64,000 nt of DNA from Mesostigma viride (GCA_009746045.1 RPFO01001370.1:62001-126000); one strand, 5' to 3'; positions 31,485-43,115 are shown, numbered from the stretch's first letter. The notes: generated by a model from the sequence alone, not told the origin. Translations and numbers: made by a program.

Positions 31485-32310
31485 CCTGCATGTGCCCATC
31501 AATTAATTAATTAATTAAACTCGTGCTCCCGTTGGGGAGTCACGGAGCACCGGAGTGCTTTTAATCCCTGTATGTGCACAACAGGAAGAAAGGGCAGAGA
31601 CCCCCTTTCTCCTTCATGCCAGAGGCATGCCACAGCTGCAATCGGACACGGTAGACGATCCGGCAAGGTCTGTGGGTGCAATAAGGCCCATGTGAGAATA
31701 TCATAACTCCGAGCGTGGGCAAGTAAACTGGTCATAGCCAGGACGTAGCATGGCTGTACAAGGGCTAAGCTAAGGCTATGGCTGGTTGTGTACCGTGGGT
31801 TAGCGGTGCACATGACTAGGTATGGTGGCACGGCTAGGCACACATTCTAGGCTTGGCTGCCATGGCGGCAGTGACTACCAATGATTATACAAGGTAGCTA
31901 GGGCAATTCTAGCCCGCAGGGGGCGTCCACATCGTGTGGTTGATCATCCGGTCCCCGCCCCTCCAGTACACCTTGGGCTTCTGGGGGTCCTGCTTGTGGC
32001 GGAGGTATTCAGGCCACAGGTCGCGTCGCTGCTGCTGCTGAGCGGGGGTCAGGTCGTCGTCCAGCGTCCAGGTGAGGTCATGCAACCGCTTGCGACGAGA
32101 AAGGAGCCGCCGCTTGTCCTCAGGGGAGGGGAAGGTGAGCAGGACTGGTGGGGGAGCCGCCTTGTCCCGTGAGTGGGGAAGGCGGTGGCACCCGCGCAGC
32201 TCTACCTCACCTACCAGGCCCATGAGGGTATTAGGAGCTGGTCCTGTGCCCATGGAATGCCTCGGCTTGGTGCCCAGAAGAGCTATTGGTGCTCTACGGC
32301 TTCGCAAGGC
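31485..32310 (-). mobile_element. Second ORF1-only LINE copy, 5'-truncated, minus strand
   Basis: On the minus strand there is an ORF1 C-terminal domain (32,307-31,909), a 3' UTR of about 370 bp, the hairpin CTCCC-CAAC-GGGAG (31,539-31,526) and a TTAA tail (31,519-31,499). It lies just 3' of the formin gene, head-on to it. Confidence 0.75.
31909..32307 (-). pseudogene. L1-type ORF1p C-terminal fragment
   Basis: PPPVLLTFPSPEDKRRLLSR then LDDDLTPAQQQQRRDLWPEY and KPKVYWRGGDRMI align with the ORF at 27,470-28,029 throughout. This shows it is a real protein family rather than a chance ORF. The N-terminal half is absent and the element is cut at about 32,310. Confidence 0.7.
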
Positions 32311-32720
32311 AACCCATCATTAATCCTGGCGTTCTACCCTCTAGTCGAAAGCTTCTGGGTAGCAACCATCGAAAACTTCTTGGTTACAACCTGGCCATTT
32401 GTCAAGCTTTACATGTGGTGCATTGAGCTCCCAAAACTATATGAAGTGAGACGACTATGCCTGGACGCATGGCGATCCAACGCCGTGGAAGGACTAGGGT
32501 AGTTGACTGAGAGGAAAGACGCGAAGGCCGCGTGGCTATCTCTAGGTAGACCTGCATGGAGGGAGACAGAGGGTAATAAGAAAGGTTGATAGGGATCGAA
32601 ACCACACATATACACACACACTCACACACACCACCACGACCATCACAAACAACCAAAGCTATATGGTTGGGGCATGATGCAGACAGTATTTGAAACTTAC
32701 GTGTAATTATTTTTTAATGA
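32311..32720. other. Intergenic, nothing recognised
   Basis: A short CA-rich microsatellite (ACACACACTCACACACAC, about 32,610-32,632) is the only feature seen. Confidence 0.4.
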
Positions 32721-32722
32721 GA

Positions 32723-32835
32723 TTAGCATAGTACTCTGTGGCATGCCCATGCGCATGACACGCAAGTACTTACTTACTTCCACAGCCTCCCCACGGAGGT
32801 ATGTTCTTAACAAATTAATTAAATTTATTTATGAG
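32723..32835 (+). mobile_element. LINE 3' end remnant
   Basis: GATTAGCATAGTACTCTGTG, AAGTACTTACTTACT, hairpin CCTCC-CCAC-GGAGG (32,786-32,799), ATGTT and a TTAA tail. Only the 3' end is present. Confidence 0.65.
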
Positions 32836-34150
32836 TTGCACTTACCATTGCATTTACAGTGCATTCATCAATCACAAGCCCCGTAAAACTCTCGTACTTC
32901 GGTGTTACATTAAATTTCTTGACATCGAAAAGGGCCGGTGAGATGCAGCTCCCGGTATGCAAGATCCCGACCAGCCCCAACGGTAGGGGACAAACCTTGA
33001 TTTTCTCCAACCCGCCTCCATGTGTTTTGGCCAGCCAACTTTCCGGACGGACAATGCCCTGGTCCAAAAATCGGATCTGCAATTGAGACCAGATTCGGCT
33101 GTTACTGACGTAAAGGGAAAACAACGAATATGTACTCGCTCAAAACGGATCACCTAATCCCGGCATCCAAGAACCGGAAAGTTCAAGGTTGGAACTGTAC
33201 TATTTACGACGTTCTTCAGGGTATCATTACGCTCCGAGGAATGAATCCGATCATTACAGATATCATGTCCCACCAAGTGGACGTGATCTCAAGGTGATGT
33301 CAGCTGATTGACGTGATGACTGTCTGGTTGTGTACTTTATGTATGTAACTGTCATTTATAAGGTCCAACATTGGCATTAGTTGGCCCATCTGTACAAGCA
33401 TTCGCATCCCCAGCAACGCTGTCCTTGTGGTGACACGGCCGACATCAGGGCCGCAGCGCCTGCAGTTTCCGAATCGCGGGTATTCTGCTGCCATAGTCTC
33501 TCGGCTGCCACCAGGAGCACAAAGCCATAGCAAGAAACACCATGCATCAGTGCGAGTGATGAGCCGCTTACATGCATGGCGGGCTTGCAGGAAATAATAT
33601 GCAGCAAAGGACTACGCGTTGTACGGCATAAATCATGTAAGAGGATAGCACCATGATGCTGTCAGAGCTCCATGACCACCCATCCTCTGTCCCATCGGGG
33701 GAAGCCTTGCAGACAGAGCCTTCGAACACGGAGACTTTGTGGGAAAACTGTGTCCACAAGGCCAATGCACACTACTGTTTACTACTGCATCGCCAGCAAC
33801 AAGTAACAGCTATGATTGTCCAGAAGGGTCTAAGCGATATCACAAAATACATTCAGGTGCCACCGGGCAAACATACACCCATCATGGTGGGTCAACGACC
33901 GTTGGCCAACCATGCAGTGCTACGGGCTCCCATGCAACAGGTGACCCGCAATATGCCAGCATGCTGGAAGTAACATCACCCTTAACAAACTGCTGATGCT
34001 CATTCGCACTGCCGGATGACTGAACCAAAAATAAGCATGCAACCAGCCGTGTCTATATTCATGCATGGTATCGGTCAGAATAGGAACAGGTGTAGGAGAA
34101 GTAGGAATACTAGTAGAGGTGCACATGTCGTGACCGCGTAAGCGGAAGTG
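32836..34150. other. Intergenic region with unassigned ORFs
   Basis: A 99-codon minus-strand frame at 32,825-33,124 (MFSLYVSNSRIWSQLQIRFL...) looks less random than its neighbours but matches nothing I recognise. The rest is without visible gene structure. Confidence 0.35.
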
Positions 34151-34203
34151 ATATTTGCGGCAGTGCAGTGGTTGAGGTGAAAGTAGTAGCAGTAGTGATA
34201 GTA

Positions 34204-34385
<182 letters not shown>

Positions 34386-34477
34386 TTAAATAGTGGTGAT
34401 AGTAGTAGTAGTAGCAGCAGCAGCAGTAGCAATAGTAATAGTAGCAGAACCAGAAGCAGCAGCAATGGCGGCGGCGG

Positions 34478-34745
34478 CGGTGGTGGTGGTGGTGGTGGTG
34501 GTGGTGGTGGTGGTGGTGGTGGTGGTGGTGGTGGTGGTGGTGGTGGTGGTGGTGGTGGTGGTGGTGGTGGTGGTGGTGGTGGTGGTGGTGGTGGTGGTGG
34601 TGGTGGTGGTGGTGGTGGTGGTGGTGGTGGTGGTGGTGGTGGTGGTGGTGGCGGCGGCGGCGGCGGCGGTGGTGGTGGTGGTGGTGGTGGTGGTGGTGGC
34701 GGCGGCGGCGGTGGTGGTGGTGGTGGTGGTGGTGGTGGTGGTGGT
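34478..34745 (+). repeat. GGT/GGC trinucleotide microsatellite, about 88 copies
   Basis: A pure GTG run with two short GGC blocks (about 34,650-34,668 and 34,699-34,710). It produces false poly-Val, poly-Pro and poly-Thr ORFs. Confidence 0.97.
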
Positions 34746-34884
34746 AGTCGCACTAGTCGTAGCAGCAGCAGCACGAGACACCACATCGCGAAGCTGACAG
34801 GGTGGGCGCCATCCAAGCAGTGTGAACTAGTACGCTGTATTATACGGTAAATACGCCGTATTATACAATAGGGGGGGGCGGGTT

Positions 34885-34952
34885 GGCGTAGTGCCGTATT
34901 GCCAATAATACGCGTATAATGGCGCGTATTATACGCGATACGGCACTACGCC
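34885..34952. repeat. Nested inverted repeat (cruciform-like)
   Basis: Outer arms GGCGTAGTGCCGTAT (34,885-34,899) and its exact complement (34,938-34,952). Inner arms CGCGTATAAT / ATTATACGCG (34,911-34,920 and 34,928-34,937). The surrounding 120 bp is rich in GTATTATAC words. Confidence 0.9.
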
Positions 34953-34982
34953 GAGGTTCGGCGTATTGACGTACTAGCAGTA

Positions 34983-37900
34983 CTAACTCACACTGCATCC
35001 AAGCCCACCCTGGCAGCTGTTGGCTGCCTTGCCAGCCCTTGCAAGGCAACGGCCGCCGCCGCCGCACCCGGGGGTGGCATCCCTGGGATGCGGCGGGCGC
35101 TCCTGCGGCGCGCTCACCTTGCTGATGTCCGACGAATGGTCCGGGCAGGCAATGTCGTAGCTCTCCGACACGCGGCAGCCCGCGATGTATGCGCATGGCC
35201 AGTGGTAGACGACCTTGCACTTCTTGTGGACGCACCGCACCGCCGCCATCTTGCGCGAGCAGAGCGCACACTCCTGCGCACACACATCTCGCACGGTGAC
35301 CCGCGCTCGGCGTCCCAAGGACATGGGAGTGCCCCCAACCAGCAACGACAATCGAGTGGAGAAAGGGAGTCAGTTTCCGCTAGCAGGCGGTGCACAGGTG
35401 CATGTACACAACGATGCTCCCCCAGAAGGCACAACGGAAACCACACGCAGCATTCCCAAACAAATGGTTGGCTTTTGTGCGTGGACCATTAACGGCATGG
35501 GGATGCCACATCGGTGCAACAACGCCCACATGCCCACAGCAGCAGCACGTGTTCTCTTCTCCGCGTGGCCACGCAACGCGCACAGCGCGTGGCTCTGGTT
35601 GGGCCTGCCCCACCCTTGGCCTGGCGATGCAGGCCTGCCACAGCAGCCTGGTGCGGATGCCCCATACAAGCCTCCACGCAGACAGGGTTACAGGATTGAC
35701 AATCCTCACCCTCACGGCCCTCTCATTCTAGCCACGCTAGAAAACAGTCAATCATGAAGAACCGTCTACATCTACACAGCAAGGCGGCCAGCCAACACAG
35801 GTGTGCTCCTCGCTGCTCTTGCTCACCGCTCGCTCGCATCCCATCAGCGTCTTCATCAGCTGGTACTCGTTGATGAGGCCGTCCTTCACCAGCTCTGCGC
35901 TGCCCGTGAAGAGCATGCACTCATCGTGCACCCACAGGCAGCGCTCGCCGAAACCAGGGTAGAAGGGGCCTGCCAGGGTCTCTGAGATGAACACGCCTGC
36001 TCCCACGTCCGGCAACCGGGCGGGAGCGCAGGGCGGCGGGATGGGCAGCGGGACAGGCACATGCGGGTTGTAGCAGTGGTTGGTATGGCAAGAGCATGAT
36101 GCATCCGCGTTCATGCGGGGAACCAAAGGGGCTCATGGCAGGGACCACAGAACGTGCACGCAGGGCAGCAAGACCACCGCGCGGCCAGCCGCGCGCACTT
36201 AGGGCAGCAAGACCAGGACCAGCCGATGACACTCACACCTCACGTCGCACAGCATACGTCACAAACTTGCCTTATGGCTGGGTGCCCGCAACCTAGTGCA
36301 ACACATCATACATCCATGGCGTAGCCCAGATCCCAACCATTACTCTCCGTTGACTTGCCACCAAGAACCACCAGCGATCCTGGTCCCCTTGCCTGCCACC
36401 GTACACCGTACTGTGTGCTGGCAGTACAGCCATGTCGACCAGCCAGCGGCGCCTGCTCCTTAGCACCCACGCAGAATAAACACGGGGGCATGTGCAAGCA
36501 ACCAGCGGCCAACGTGGCGCCAAAATCCACCACCGCAATGCTCCCAAAAACGGGCTGACCCCGACCACACCTTGGAAACGGTTCCATCACGTCTCCCAGC
36601 CCGCCCGCCCACGCGGATTGCCGCAAACCGGTGGATGGCCGCAAGTGCTCCGCCATATGGCTCCCCATATACCCCCCATACATCTCCCACGCAGCCCTCA
36701 CCGTGCACTTTGGAGGCTGGGTCATCGCACATCTCACACGTGGCCCTCACCTTGCACTTTGGAGGCTGGGTCATCGCACATCTCCCACGCAGCCCTCACC
36801 TTGCACTTTGGAGGCTGGGTCATCGCACATCTCACACGTGGCCCTCACCTTGCACTTTGGAGGCTGGGTCATCGCACATCTCACACGTAGCCCTAACCTT
36901 GCACTTTGGAGGCTGGGTCATCGCACATCTCCCACGTAGCCCTCACCTTGCACTTTGGAGGCTGGGTCATCGCACATCTCACACGTGGCCCTCACCTTGC
37001 ACTTTGGAGGCTGGGTCATCGCACATCTCCCACGTGGCCCTCACCTTGCACTTTGGAGGCTGGGTCATCGCACATCTCACACGTGGCCCTCACCTTGCAC
37101 TTTGGAGGCTGGGTCATCGCACATCTCACACGTAGCCCTCACCTTGCGCTTTAGAGGCTGGGTCATCGCACATCTCCCACGCAGCCCTCACCGTGCACTT
37201 TGGAGGCTGGGTCATCGCACATCTCCCACGCAGCCCTCACCGTGCACTTTGGAGGCTGGGTCATCGCACATCTCCCACGCAGCCCTCACCTTGCACTTTG
37301 GAGGCTGGGTCATCGCACATCTCACACGTGGCCCTCACCTTGCACTTTGGAGGCTGGGTCATCGCACATCTCCCACGCAGCCCTCACCTTGCACTTTGGA
37401 GGCTGGGTCATCGCACATCTCCCACGTGGCCCTCACCTTGCACTTTGGAGGCTGGGTCATCGCACATCTCACACGTAGCCCTAACCTTGCACTTTGGAGG
37501 CTGGGTCATCGCACATCTCACACGTAGCCCTCACCTTGCACTTTGGAGGCTGGGTCATCGCACATCTCACACGTGGCCCTCACCTTGCACTTTGGAGGCT
37601 GGGTCATCGCACATCTCCCACGCAGCCCTCACCTTGCACTTTGGAGGCTGGGTCATCGCACATCTCACACGTGGCCCTCACCTTGCACTTTGGAGGCTGG
37701 GTCATCGCACATCTCACACGTAGCCCTCACCTTGCGCTTTAGAGGCTGGGTCATCGCACATCTCCCACGCAGCCCTCACCGTGCACTTTGGAGGCTGGGT
37801 CATCGCACATCTCCCACGCAGCCCTCACCGTGCACTTTGGAGGCTGGGTCATCGCACATCTCACACGCAGCCCTCACCTTGCACTTTGGAGGCTGGGTCA

Positions 37901-40120
37901 TCGCACATCTCCCACGCAGCCCTCACCTTGCACTTTGGAGGCTGGGTCATCGCACATCTCCCACGCAGCCCTCACCTTGCACTTTGGAGGCTGGGTCATC
38001 GCACATCTCCCACGCAGCCCTCACCTTGCACTTTGGAGGCTGGGTCATCGCACATCTCCCACGCAGCCCTCACCTTGCGCTTTAGAGGCTGGGTCATCGC
38101 ACATCTCCCACGCAGCCCTCACCGTGCACTTTGGAGGCCGGGTCATCGCACATCTCCCACGCAGCCCTCACCTTGCACTTTGGAGGCTGGGTCATCGCAC
38201 ATCTCCCACGCAGCCCTCACCTTGCACTTTGGAGGCTGGGTCATCGCACATCTCCCACGCAGCCCTCACCTTGCACTTTGGAGGCTGGGTCATCGCACAT
38301 CTCCCACGCAGCCCTCACCTTGCGCTTTAGAGGCTGGGTCATCGCACATCTCCCACGCAGCCCTCACCGTGCACTTTGGAGGCTGGGTCATCGCACATCT
38401 CCCACGCAGCCCTCACCTTGCACTTTGGAGGCTGGGTCATCGCACATCTCCCACGCAGCCCTCACCTTGCACTTTGGAGGCTGGGTCATCGCACATCTCC
38501 CACGCAGCCCTCACCTTGCACTTTGGAGGCTGGGTCATCGCACATCTCCCACGCAGCCCTCACCTTGCACTTTGGAGGCTGGGTCATCGCACATCTCCCA
38601 CGCAGCCCTCACCTTGCGCTTTAGAGGCTGGGTCATCGCACACCTCCCACGCAGCCCTCACCTTGCACCTTGGAGGCCGGGTAGTCGCACATCTCACACG
38701 TGGCCTTCTCCTGTACCAGGTTCTGTAACTGCAGCGCAAGCAGAGGGGGGGCAAAATCAAGGGGGTTGGAGGTATGGGGGTTGGAGGGAATGGGGGCGCA
38801 AGCACGGGGGCAGATGCGTGCACGGGAGTGTGAGCGTGGGTGCAGGGTGAGAGGGCTGGCAGCAGGGGAAGGACACGCCTGCACAGTACGTACAGGGACA
38901 TCCTGAGGGAACGCAGGGAAAAAAGAGCCGGTGCGAAGGCGGACTTCTGCCATCGGCCCACCGGCAGGGGCAGGCTGGGTATGCGGCAGCACACCAGCAC
39001 ATGCGCAGGCAGCACGTGTACTGCACATCCGGGGGCGGTGGTCAGAGCCGCCCCAGTGCGGGCCGGGATACAACCCGCAGCCAGTTGGGGGCCCCCCATG
39101 CAGCAACTGGGTAGCCCTCATGCCTGGCTGTGGGAAGGTCGGGAGACATGCACGCGCGGTACCGGCAAGCAGGTGGCTGGGCACCGGCACCAAGAATGTG
39201 CTGCCGCACACACAGGATGTGCCAGGGGCGCATGCCTGATTGCTACAGGATACAGCATCCCAGAGCCGCCGAACATTTTCTTGTCGGTTGCTAACTTGCT
39301 CGGGTGGTCGGGTTGTCAAATTGCCTGTCTGTTTTGTTTGGACCGCCCACATTGGTAGTTTTATGATGCGATCAGTTTTGCCTCGTTCATACTTGGCATT
39401 CAGGCTGGATGGGCTGGTTTGCCCAGCAGGGGTCACAAGGGTTTCACCATTTGCTTGGCCTTGCCTGTTTGGTTTTGTACCAGCCGGCCAACCTAGCCCA
39501 GGATTTGCTACTTGGCCTGCCCGCCTGCCCACCCACCCACCCGCCCGCCCGCCCGCCGCCCGCCCGCCCGCCCGCCCGCCCGCCCGCCCGCCCGCCGCCC
39601 GCCCGCCCGCCCGCCCGCCCGCCCGCCGCCCGCCCGCCCGCCGCCCGCCTGCCCGCCCGCCGCCCGCCCGCCCGCCCGCCCGCCTGCCCGCCCGCCCGCC
39701 CGCCGCCCGCCCGCCCGCCTGCCCGGCTGCCCGGCTGCCAGGCTGCCTGGCTGCCCGGCTGCCCGGCCGCCCGCCTGCCCGCCTGCCCGCCCCCCTGCTT
39801 GCCAGCCCGCCTGCCCGCCTGCCCGCCTACACGCCTTGCCGGCTGCGCGCCCACCTGCCAGCCTGCCCGCCTGGTTAATCAGTATATGGCCCATACCAAT
39901 TGCAGTGGATGCCGTGCAAACGCAGCAAGGCTGCGCCCCACCCCCTCGTGGCACCCACCTGCGGCCGTCTCTCCCAGTGGTCCCCCACCCACACGTAGTG
40001 CAGGCGCAGCTCCTTGAGGCTGCAGTTGTCGTCGCGCTCGCAGCGGCCCGGGTAGTAGAGGTTGACCGTCTTGCCGCGCGGCTTGGACAGCACGACCGCC
40101 TCCCACCACGTGTCACGCCA
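34983..40120 (-). CDS. Agenet/Tudor-like and ePHD-finger protein, gene span (5' end not found)
   Basis: Exons read on the minus strand: 40,120-39,959; 38,728-38,662; 35,969 (or 35,981)-35,827; 35,273-35,118 (possibly reading on to the stop at 34,983). Phases agree at every junction (0, 1, 0). The product has a WW-rich Agenet/Tudor-like stretch, then a complete extended PHD finger assembled across three exons: CEMC, WVHDEC, CALC, RC, YHWPC, CPDH. Such ePHD modules occur in chromatin proteins of the trithorax/ATX, AF10 and BRPF groups and help read histone or DNA. Which group this belongs to cannot be told from the fragment. Upstream exons were not recognised. The introns carry the 49-bp and CCCG arrays. 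Confidence 0.75.
35118..35273 (-). CDS. ePHD exon 3 (C-terminal zinc ligands)
   Basis: ECALCSRKMAAVRCVHKKCK then VVYHWPCAYIAGCRVSESYD and IACPDHS: CxxC, C, C, HxxC, C and CPxH in the right order. Either spliced at AGCAAG|GTGAGC or read through to the stop at 34,983 with a Gly/Cys-rich end. Confidence 0.85.
35827..35969 (-). CDS. ePHD exon 2 (WVHDEC motif)
   Basis: PFYPGFGERCLWVHDECMLF, then LVKDGLINEYQLMKTLMG. W-V-H-x2-C is the conserved centre of the ePHD. Two acceptors 12 bp apart (35,969 or 35,981) both keep the frame. Confidence 0.75.
36678..38661 (-). repeat. 49-bp array of exon end plus splice donor, about 40 copies
   Basis: On the gene's strand each unit reads GAGATGTGCGATGACCCAGC, CTCCAAAGTGCAAG, then GTGAGGGCTGCGTGG. 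The first 34 bases copy the end of the 38,662 exon (CEMCDYPASKVQ), and GTGAGG copies its 5' splice site. Variant units (GTGGGA/GTGTGA; CTAAAG; CACGGT) recur in blocks, suggesting higher-order duplication of 5 to 12 units. Confidence 0.93.
38662..38728 (-). CDS. ePHD exon 1 (first zinc knuckle pair)
   Basis: LQNLVQEKATCEMCDYPASK then VQ, phase 1 donor GTGCAAG|GTGAGG. CEMC gives the first two zinc ligands. The second half of this exon and its donor are the source of the 49-bp array. Confidence 0.8.
39528..39795 (+). repeat. CCCG microsatellite in ePHD-gene intron
   Basis: CCCGCCCG runs with CCGCC interruptions, passing into CTGCCCGG / CTGCCTGG units at the right end. Confidence 0.95.
39959..40120 (-). 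CDS. Agenet/Tudor-like exon
   Basis: Fifty-four codons from GGCAG|TGGCGT: WRDTWWEAVVLSKPRGKTVN, LYYPG, later LRLHYVWVGDHWERRPQ. The WWEAVV...V.LYYPG...LR..W....W pattern is that of Agenet/Tudor beta-barrels. Ends CCGCAG|GTGGGT, phase 0. Confidence 0.65.
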
Positions 40121-40394
40121 CTGCCACACCCAGCGGGGGGGACGGTAGCAGCACATGCACACGATTTGCCGGGGATGTCTATTTACGTGTACATTGGAGA
40201 CAGGAATGCTACCCCAACACCCAGAAGTATAATTCATCGGCATTCTAGGGACCATATTGCAAAGTAATGCTGATTGCCTCTAGTTTTGCTTAACGGCAAT
40301 GATGGTAATCATGGTATGAATCAGAGGTGAAATGGCGGTGCTCTGCCTAACATTGCGGGGTGTATACCGCACAACCAGGGTGGGAGTGTGGGAA

Positions 40395-40600
40395 CATAAA
40401 CGCCACTGAAAATCGTTGCTAGAACATAAATGCTTGAACATAAACACCACTGAAAATCGTTGCTTGAACATAAATGCTTGAACATAAACACCACTGATCA
40501 TTGTTGCTTGAACATAAATGCTTGAACATAACACCACTGATCATTGTTGCTTGAATATAAATGCTTGAACATAAACGCTACTGAACATTGTTGCCTGCGG
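40395..40600 (+). repeat. About 48-bp tandem repeat, 4 copies
   Basis: Unit GCTTGAACATAAATGCTTGA plus ACATAAACACCACTGAAAAT plus CGTT, with changes between copies. It lies just upstream of the Agenet-like exon, perhaps in an intron. Confidence 0.85.
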
Positions 40601-41132
40601 TGCCACCGGGCTGTATGCTCAGCCCGACTTGACCCACAAAGACGGCATTGTCCCGAAGTATACGCAAAGCCATGCCAGGAAGACGATATGTGTGGCTTAA
40701 GGCAACCACAAAAATGACCGGGAACCGCGGGACCGGGCTATGCGCATATCCAGGTGGCAACGCCGACTCAGCCATCAGCTCTGCGCGCAAACAGGGGCAA
40801 ACTTCATTCAAACCAACCTGGATTTCCACCCACTCCCCTATCGAGAGAGAGTATCCCTCAAGCCCATTCTCACGGCGCTGAATTTTCGCCAAGGAATAGT
40901 CGTCCGGTCTACTTGCAGGACGGAGTAGCAACGCAGGAAAATGGTGAAATCCGGACTTGCTGGAGACGTTTTTTACGTCTTCGGTGTAGATGTGCACGTC
41001 CTCTACAAGGGGGCTTTTCCCATCGTCTCCAAGATAATCCGTGTATTCCAGGGTAGCAGTCTTCGACGTAAGATGTTTTACCTTCATGCCGAGATAGAAA
41101 GATAAAAGCAAGCAAGAGACGTGCAAAACCAC
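40578..41132 (-). CDS. Hypothetical protein, unrecognised
   Basis: A 184-codon frame begins MVLHVSCLLLSFYLGMK, which could be a signal peptide or anchor. It continues with a charged middle (EDVHIYTEDVKNVSS) and a hydrophobic late segment (FPVIFVVALSHTYRLPG). Its balanced composition, unlike the repeat shadows, makes coding plausible. It lies upstream of the ePHD gene on the same strand but shares no obvious splice site with it. Function unknown. Confidence 0.35.
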   Translation of the reverse strand: MVLHVSCLLLSFYLGMKVKHLTSKTATLEYTDYLGDDGKSPLVEDVHIYTEDVKNVSSKSGFHHFPALLLRPASRPDDYSLAKIQRRENGLEGYSLSIGEWVEIQVGLNEVCPCLRAELMAESALPPGYAHSPVPRFPVIFVVALSHTYRLPGMALRILRDNAVFVGQVGLSIQPGGTAGNNVQ

Positions 41133-41813
41133 GATGCGACTGGTATCAGAAGAAGAAACTATGCAATGAAGTCAAAATTAAACGCCTGCTTACACTTAGG
41201 AGGGTCTCACACGATAATGTCCACAACCGGCAATAAAGCACCTAACTTGTACCTTGGCTTTAGCCCATGATCCCTGAAAACCCTCTTCAATTCCATGTGC
41301 TTCGACCAGGCAACCTACCACTAACCAGTTACTAGTGTCCATCTCTCTTTACTTTAACCGAAAGAAAGTCAACTGCCGGGCGGGCATGGATGAAAATTCT
41401 CTTCGGCAATGTTGTCTCCTGCTTTAGCTGCCCGCGGGAATGACATGGAGGGGTTGCTTTGGAGATTATTTTGCTGCACGCGCGCGAATGTCTGGCAACA
41501 AGGACGTAACACAGACGCAAACGGGCTGGTACACCGGGCTGTAGACTGTAGACCGTCGCACGTACCCCATATTGCCGTATGTATCTACGCGTATTTATGC
41601 CCGTCAGTTGGGCAGTTGATTCCACAATCATGGCCACGCCTGCCACGCCTGACGCCGGTCATAAATTATGCTGACGCCGGGCATAAATTATGCCCGTTGA
41701 GTTTATTCCCGCGCCGGACGGAGTCCGACAAGGTCATAGGTCATTAGTGGAGCCACAGACTGCGGGCCGGGCCCTGCCTTATGGCCACTGCAGTACTCAG
41801 TAGTTGAATATAC
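41133..41813. other. Intergenic, no gene recognised
   Basis: A short repeated phrase (GACGCCGGKCATAAATTATG, twice at about 41,651-41,692) is the only structure noted. Confidence 0.4.
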
Positions 41814-41935
41814 AGTCATTACCGCGTTAGGTTGCGTTTCTTAAGGTTGCGTTACCGCGTTAAGTTGCGACGCCGAAGCTTGGGCGGCGACCGCAACTTC
41901 AGCATCGCCGGTGCCATCGCACCGCGGTAATGACT
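41814..41935. mobile_element. Foldback/MITE-like element A (122 bp)
   Basis: Exact 13-bp terminal inverted repeats AGTCATTACCGCG (41,814-41,826) and CGCGGTAATGACT (41,923-41,935). An inner GTTACCGCGTTAAGTTGCGA is shared with element B. Confidence 0.6.
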
Positions 41936-42504
41936 CATTTTGTAGGTGTCAGGCCATTTTTGGCCGCGCAGGAGGCCACTTTCAGTTTTGCTAAGTCCGG
42001 ACCCGCTACATGCAGTGTGCCGGTATGTGGCTTTAGGCGGCAAAATACGCAAGCTCCCCTGGGCCCTGGCGCGCACACGGAATTCCCCGCCTGCCAAGTG
42101 AAAAGCCCGAATCTGCGCGAATGCAACCTTGCGATTCCAATACTGATTTGCTGCATGCGGACTGCGGTACACTGCATCAGTCAGTCGGTAGCATGCAGGG
42201 CGCAGCACATGGCGGCACTTTTGTGGTATCAGTAAATCTGACAGGCACTCCCGCACTGTAGTGTGGCGGCTGGCTGGCTGCACCCGGTGGGGCGCGGGCA
42301 CCTGTATTGCGGCAGCCGACCCGCCTTTCTCACAAAAATCATTAAAAGATACCTGGTATGGAATGAAAACAGGAAAATGGACTTTGGGTGGCTTCAGTTG
42401 ATCATGCCAGTGATGTTGCAGCTATAGGTCGGGCTTGACGGACGAGAGCTATCGAATGCCGTATTGAAGTCCGTGAGAGGAGGAGGGGGTGGGATGCTAG
42501 CCTA

Positions 42505-42587
42505 ATGCTACCGTTAAGTTGCGTTACCGCGTTAAGTTGCGACGCTGAATTTTAGGCGTCGATCGCAACTTAACGCGGTAATGACCT
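42505..42587. mobile_element. Foldback/MITE-like element B
   Basis: 19-bp exact arms TTACCGCGTTAAGTTGCGA (42,524-42,542) and complement (42,563-42,581), with GACGC/GCGTC paired inside. Ends in GGTAATGAC like element A. Confidence 0.65.
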
Positions 42588-42729
42588 AGTAGGGTACTTG
42601 CCCGTAAACCCGGCCCGGTAATCATCCTAACATGAGTCACAAGTCTCGTTACCTAGCTAGTGTCAGTTTGCGACAGTCATCCAGTGCCCGCCTGGAGCCG
42701 CGACTAGTCAGCCGTCGGTGTGGAGTGTG

Positions 42730-43115
42730 TGGGGGGGGGCCGGGGGAGGGTTCAGACCCCCCCCCCCCCCCCCCCCCCCGGCCTGCTGAGGGCGGGGGGG
42801 GGGGGGATCATGGGTGAGGGTCCGAAGCCCCCCACCCCCTAGTACAGGTTGAGGGGTAGGGCCGGGTTGAGCCTTCCCCGCACCCCGGCCCCCCTCTATA
42901 GGTCATGATAGCCATCAGGAGATTGAATGGGGGGGGGGGGGTGTTGGGTCATGATGGTGGCAACAACAACGCCCCCCGGCCCTCCCCCGGGTACAGCCGT
43001 TGACGGAGGGGTAACCTTGGGCTGGTTGAGATCCCTCCCCCTCCTCCGTCCCCTCCCACTCACAGGGGGGGGAGGGGGGACCCACCCACCCCTGCTCTGA
43101 GGGGGGGGAGGGGGG
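42730..43115. repeat. G and C homopolymer-rich block
   Basis: Long runs of G or C (for example 42,759-42,779) alternate within about 400 bp. There is no credible coding sequence; assembly here may be unreliable. Confidence 0.8.

Noticed and set aside
36678-38661. CRISPR array
   Set aside because: Regular spacing, but units are wholly repeated without unique spacers, and the DNA is eukaryotic intron. The same applies to the 46-bp and 39-bp arrays.
36306-38850. Plus-strand frames rich in HFGGWVIAHL repeats
   Set aside because: Antisense translation of the 49-bp exon-donor array of the ePHD gene.
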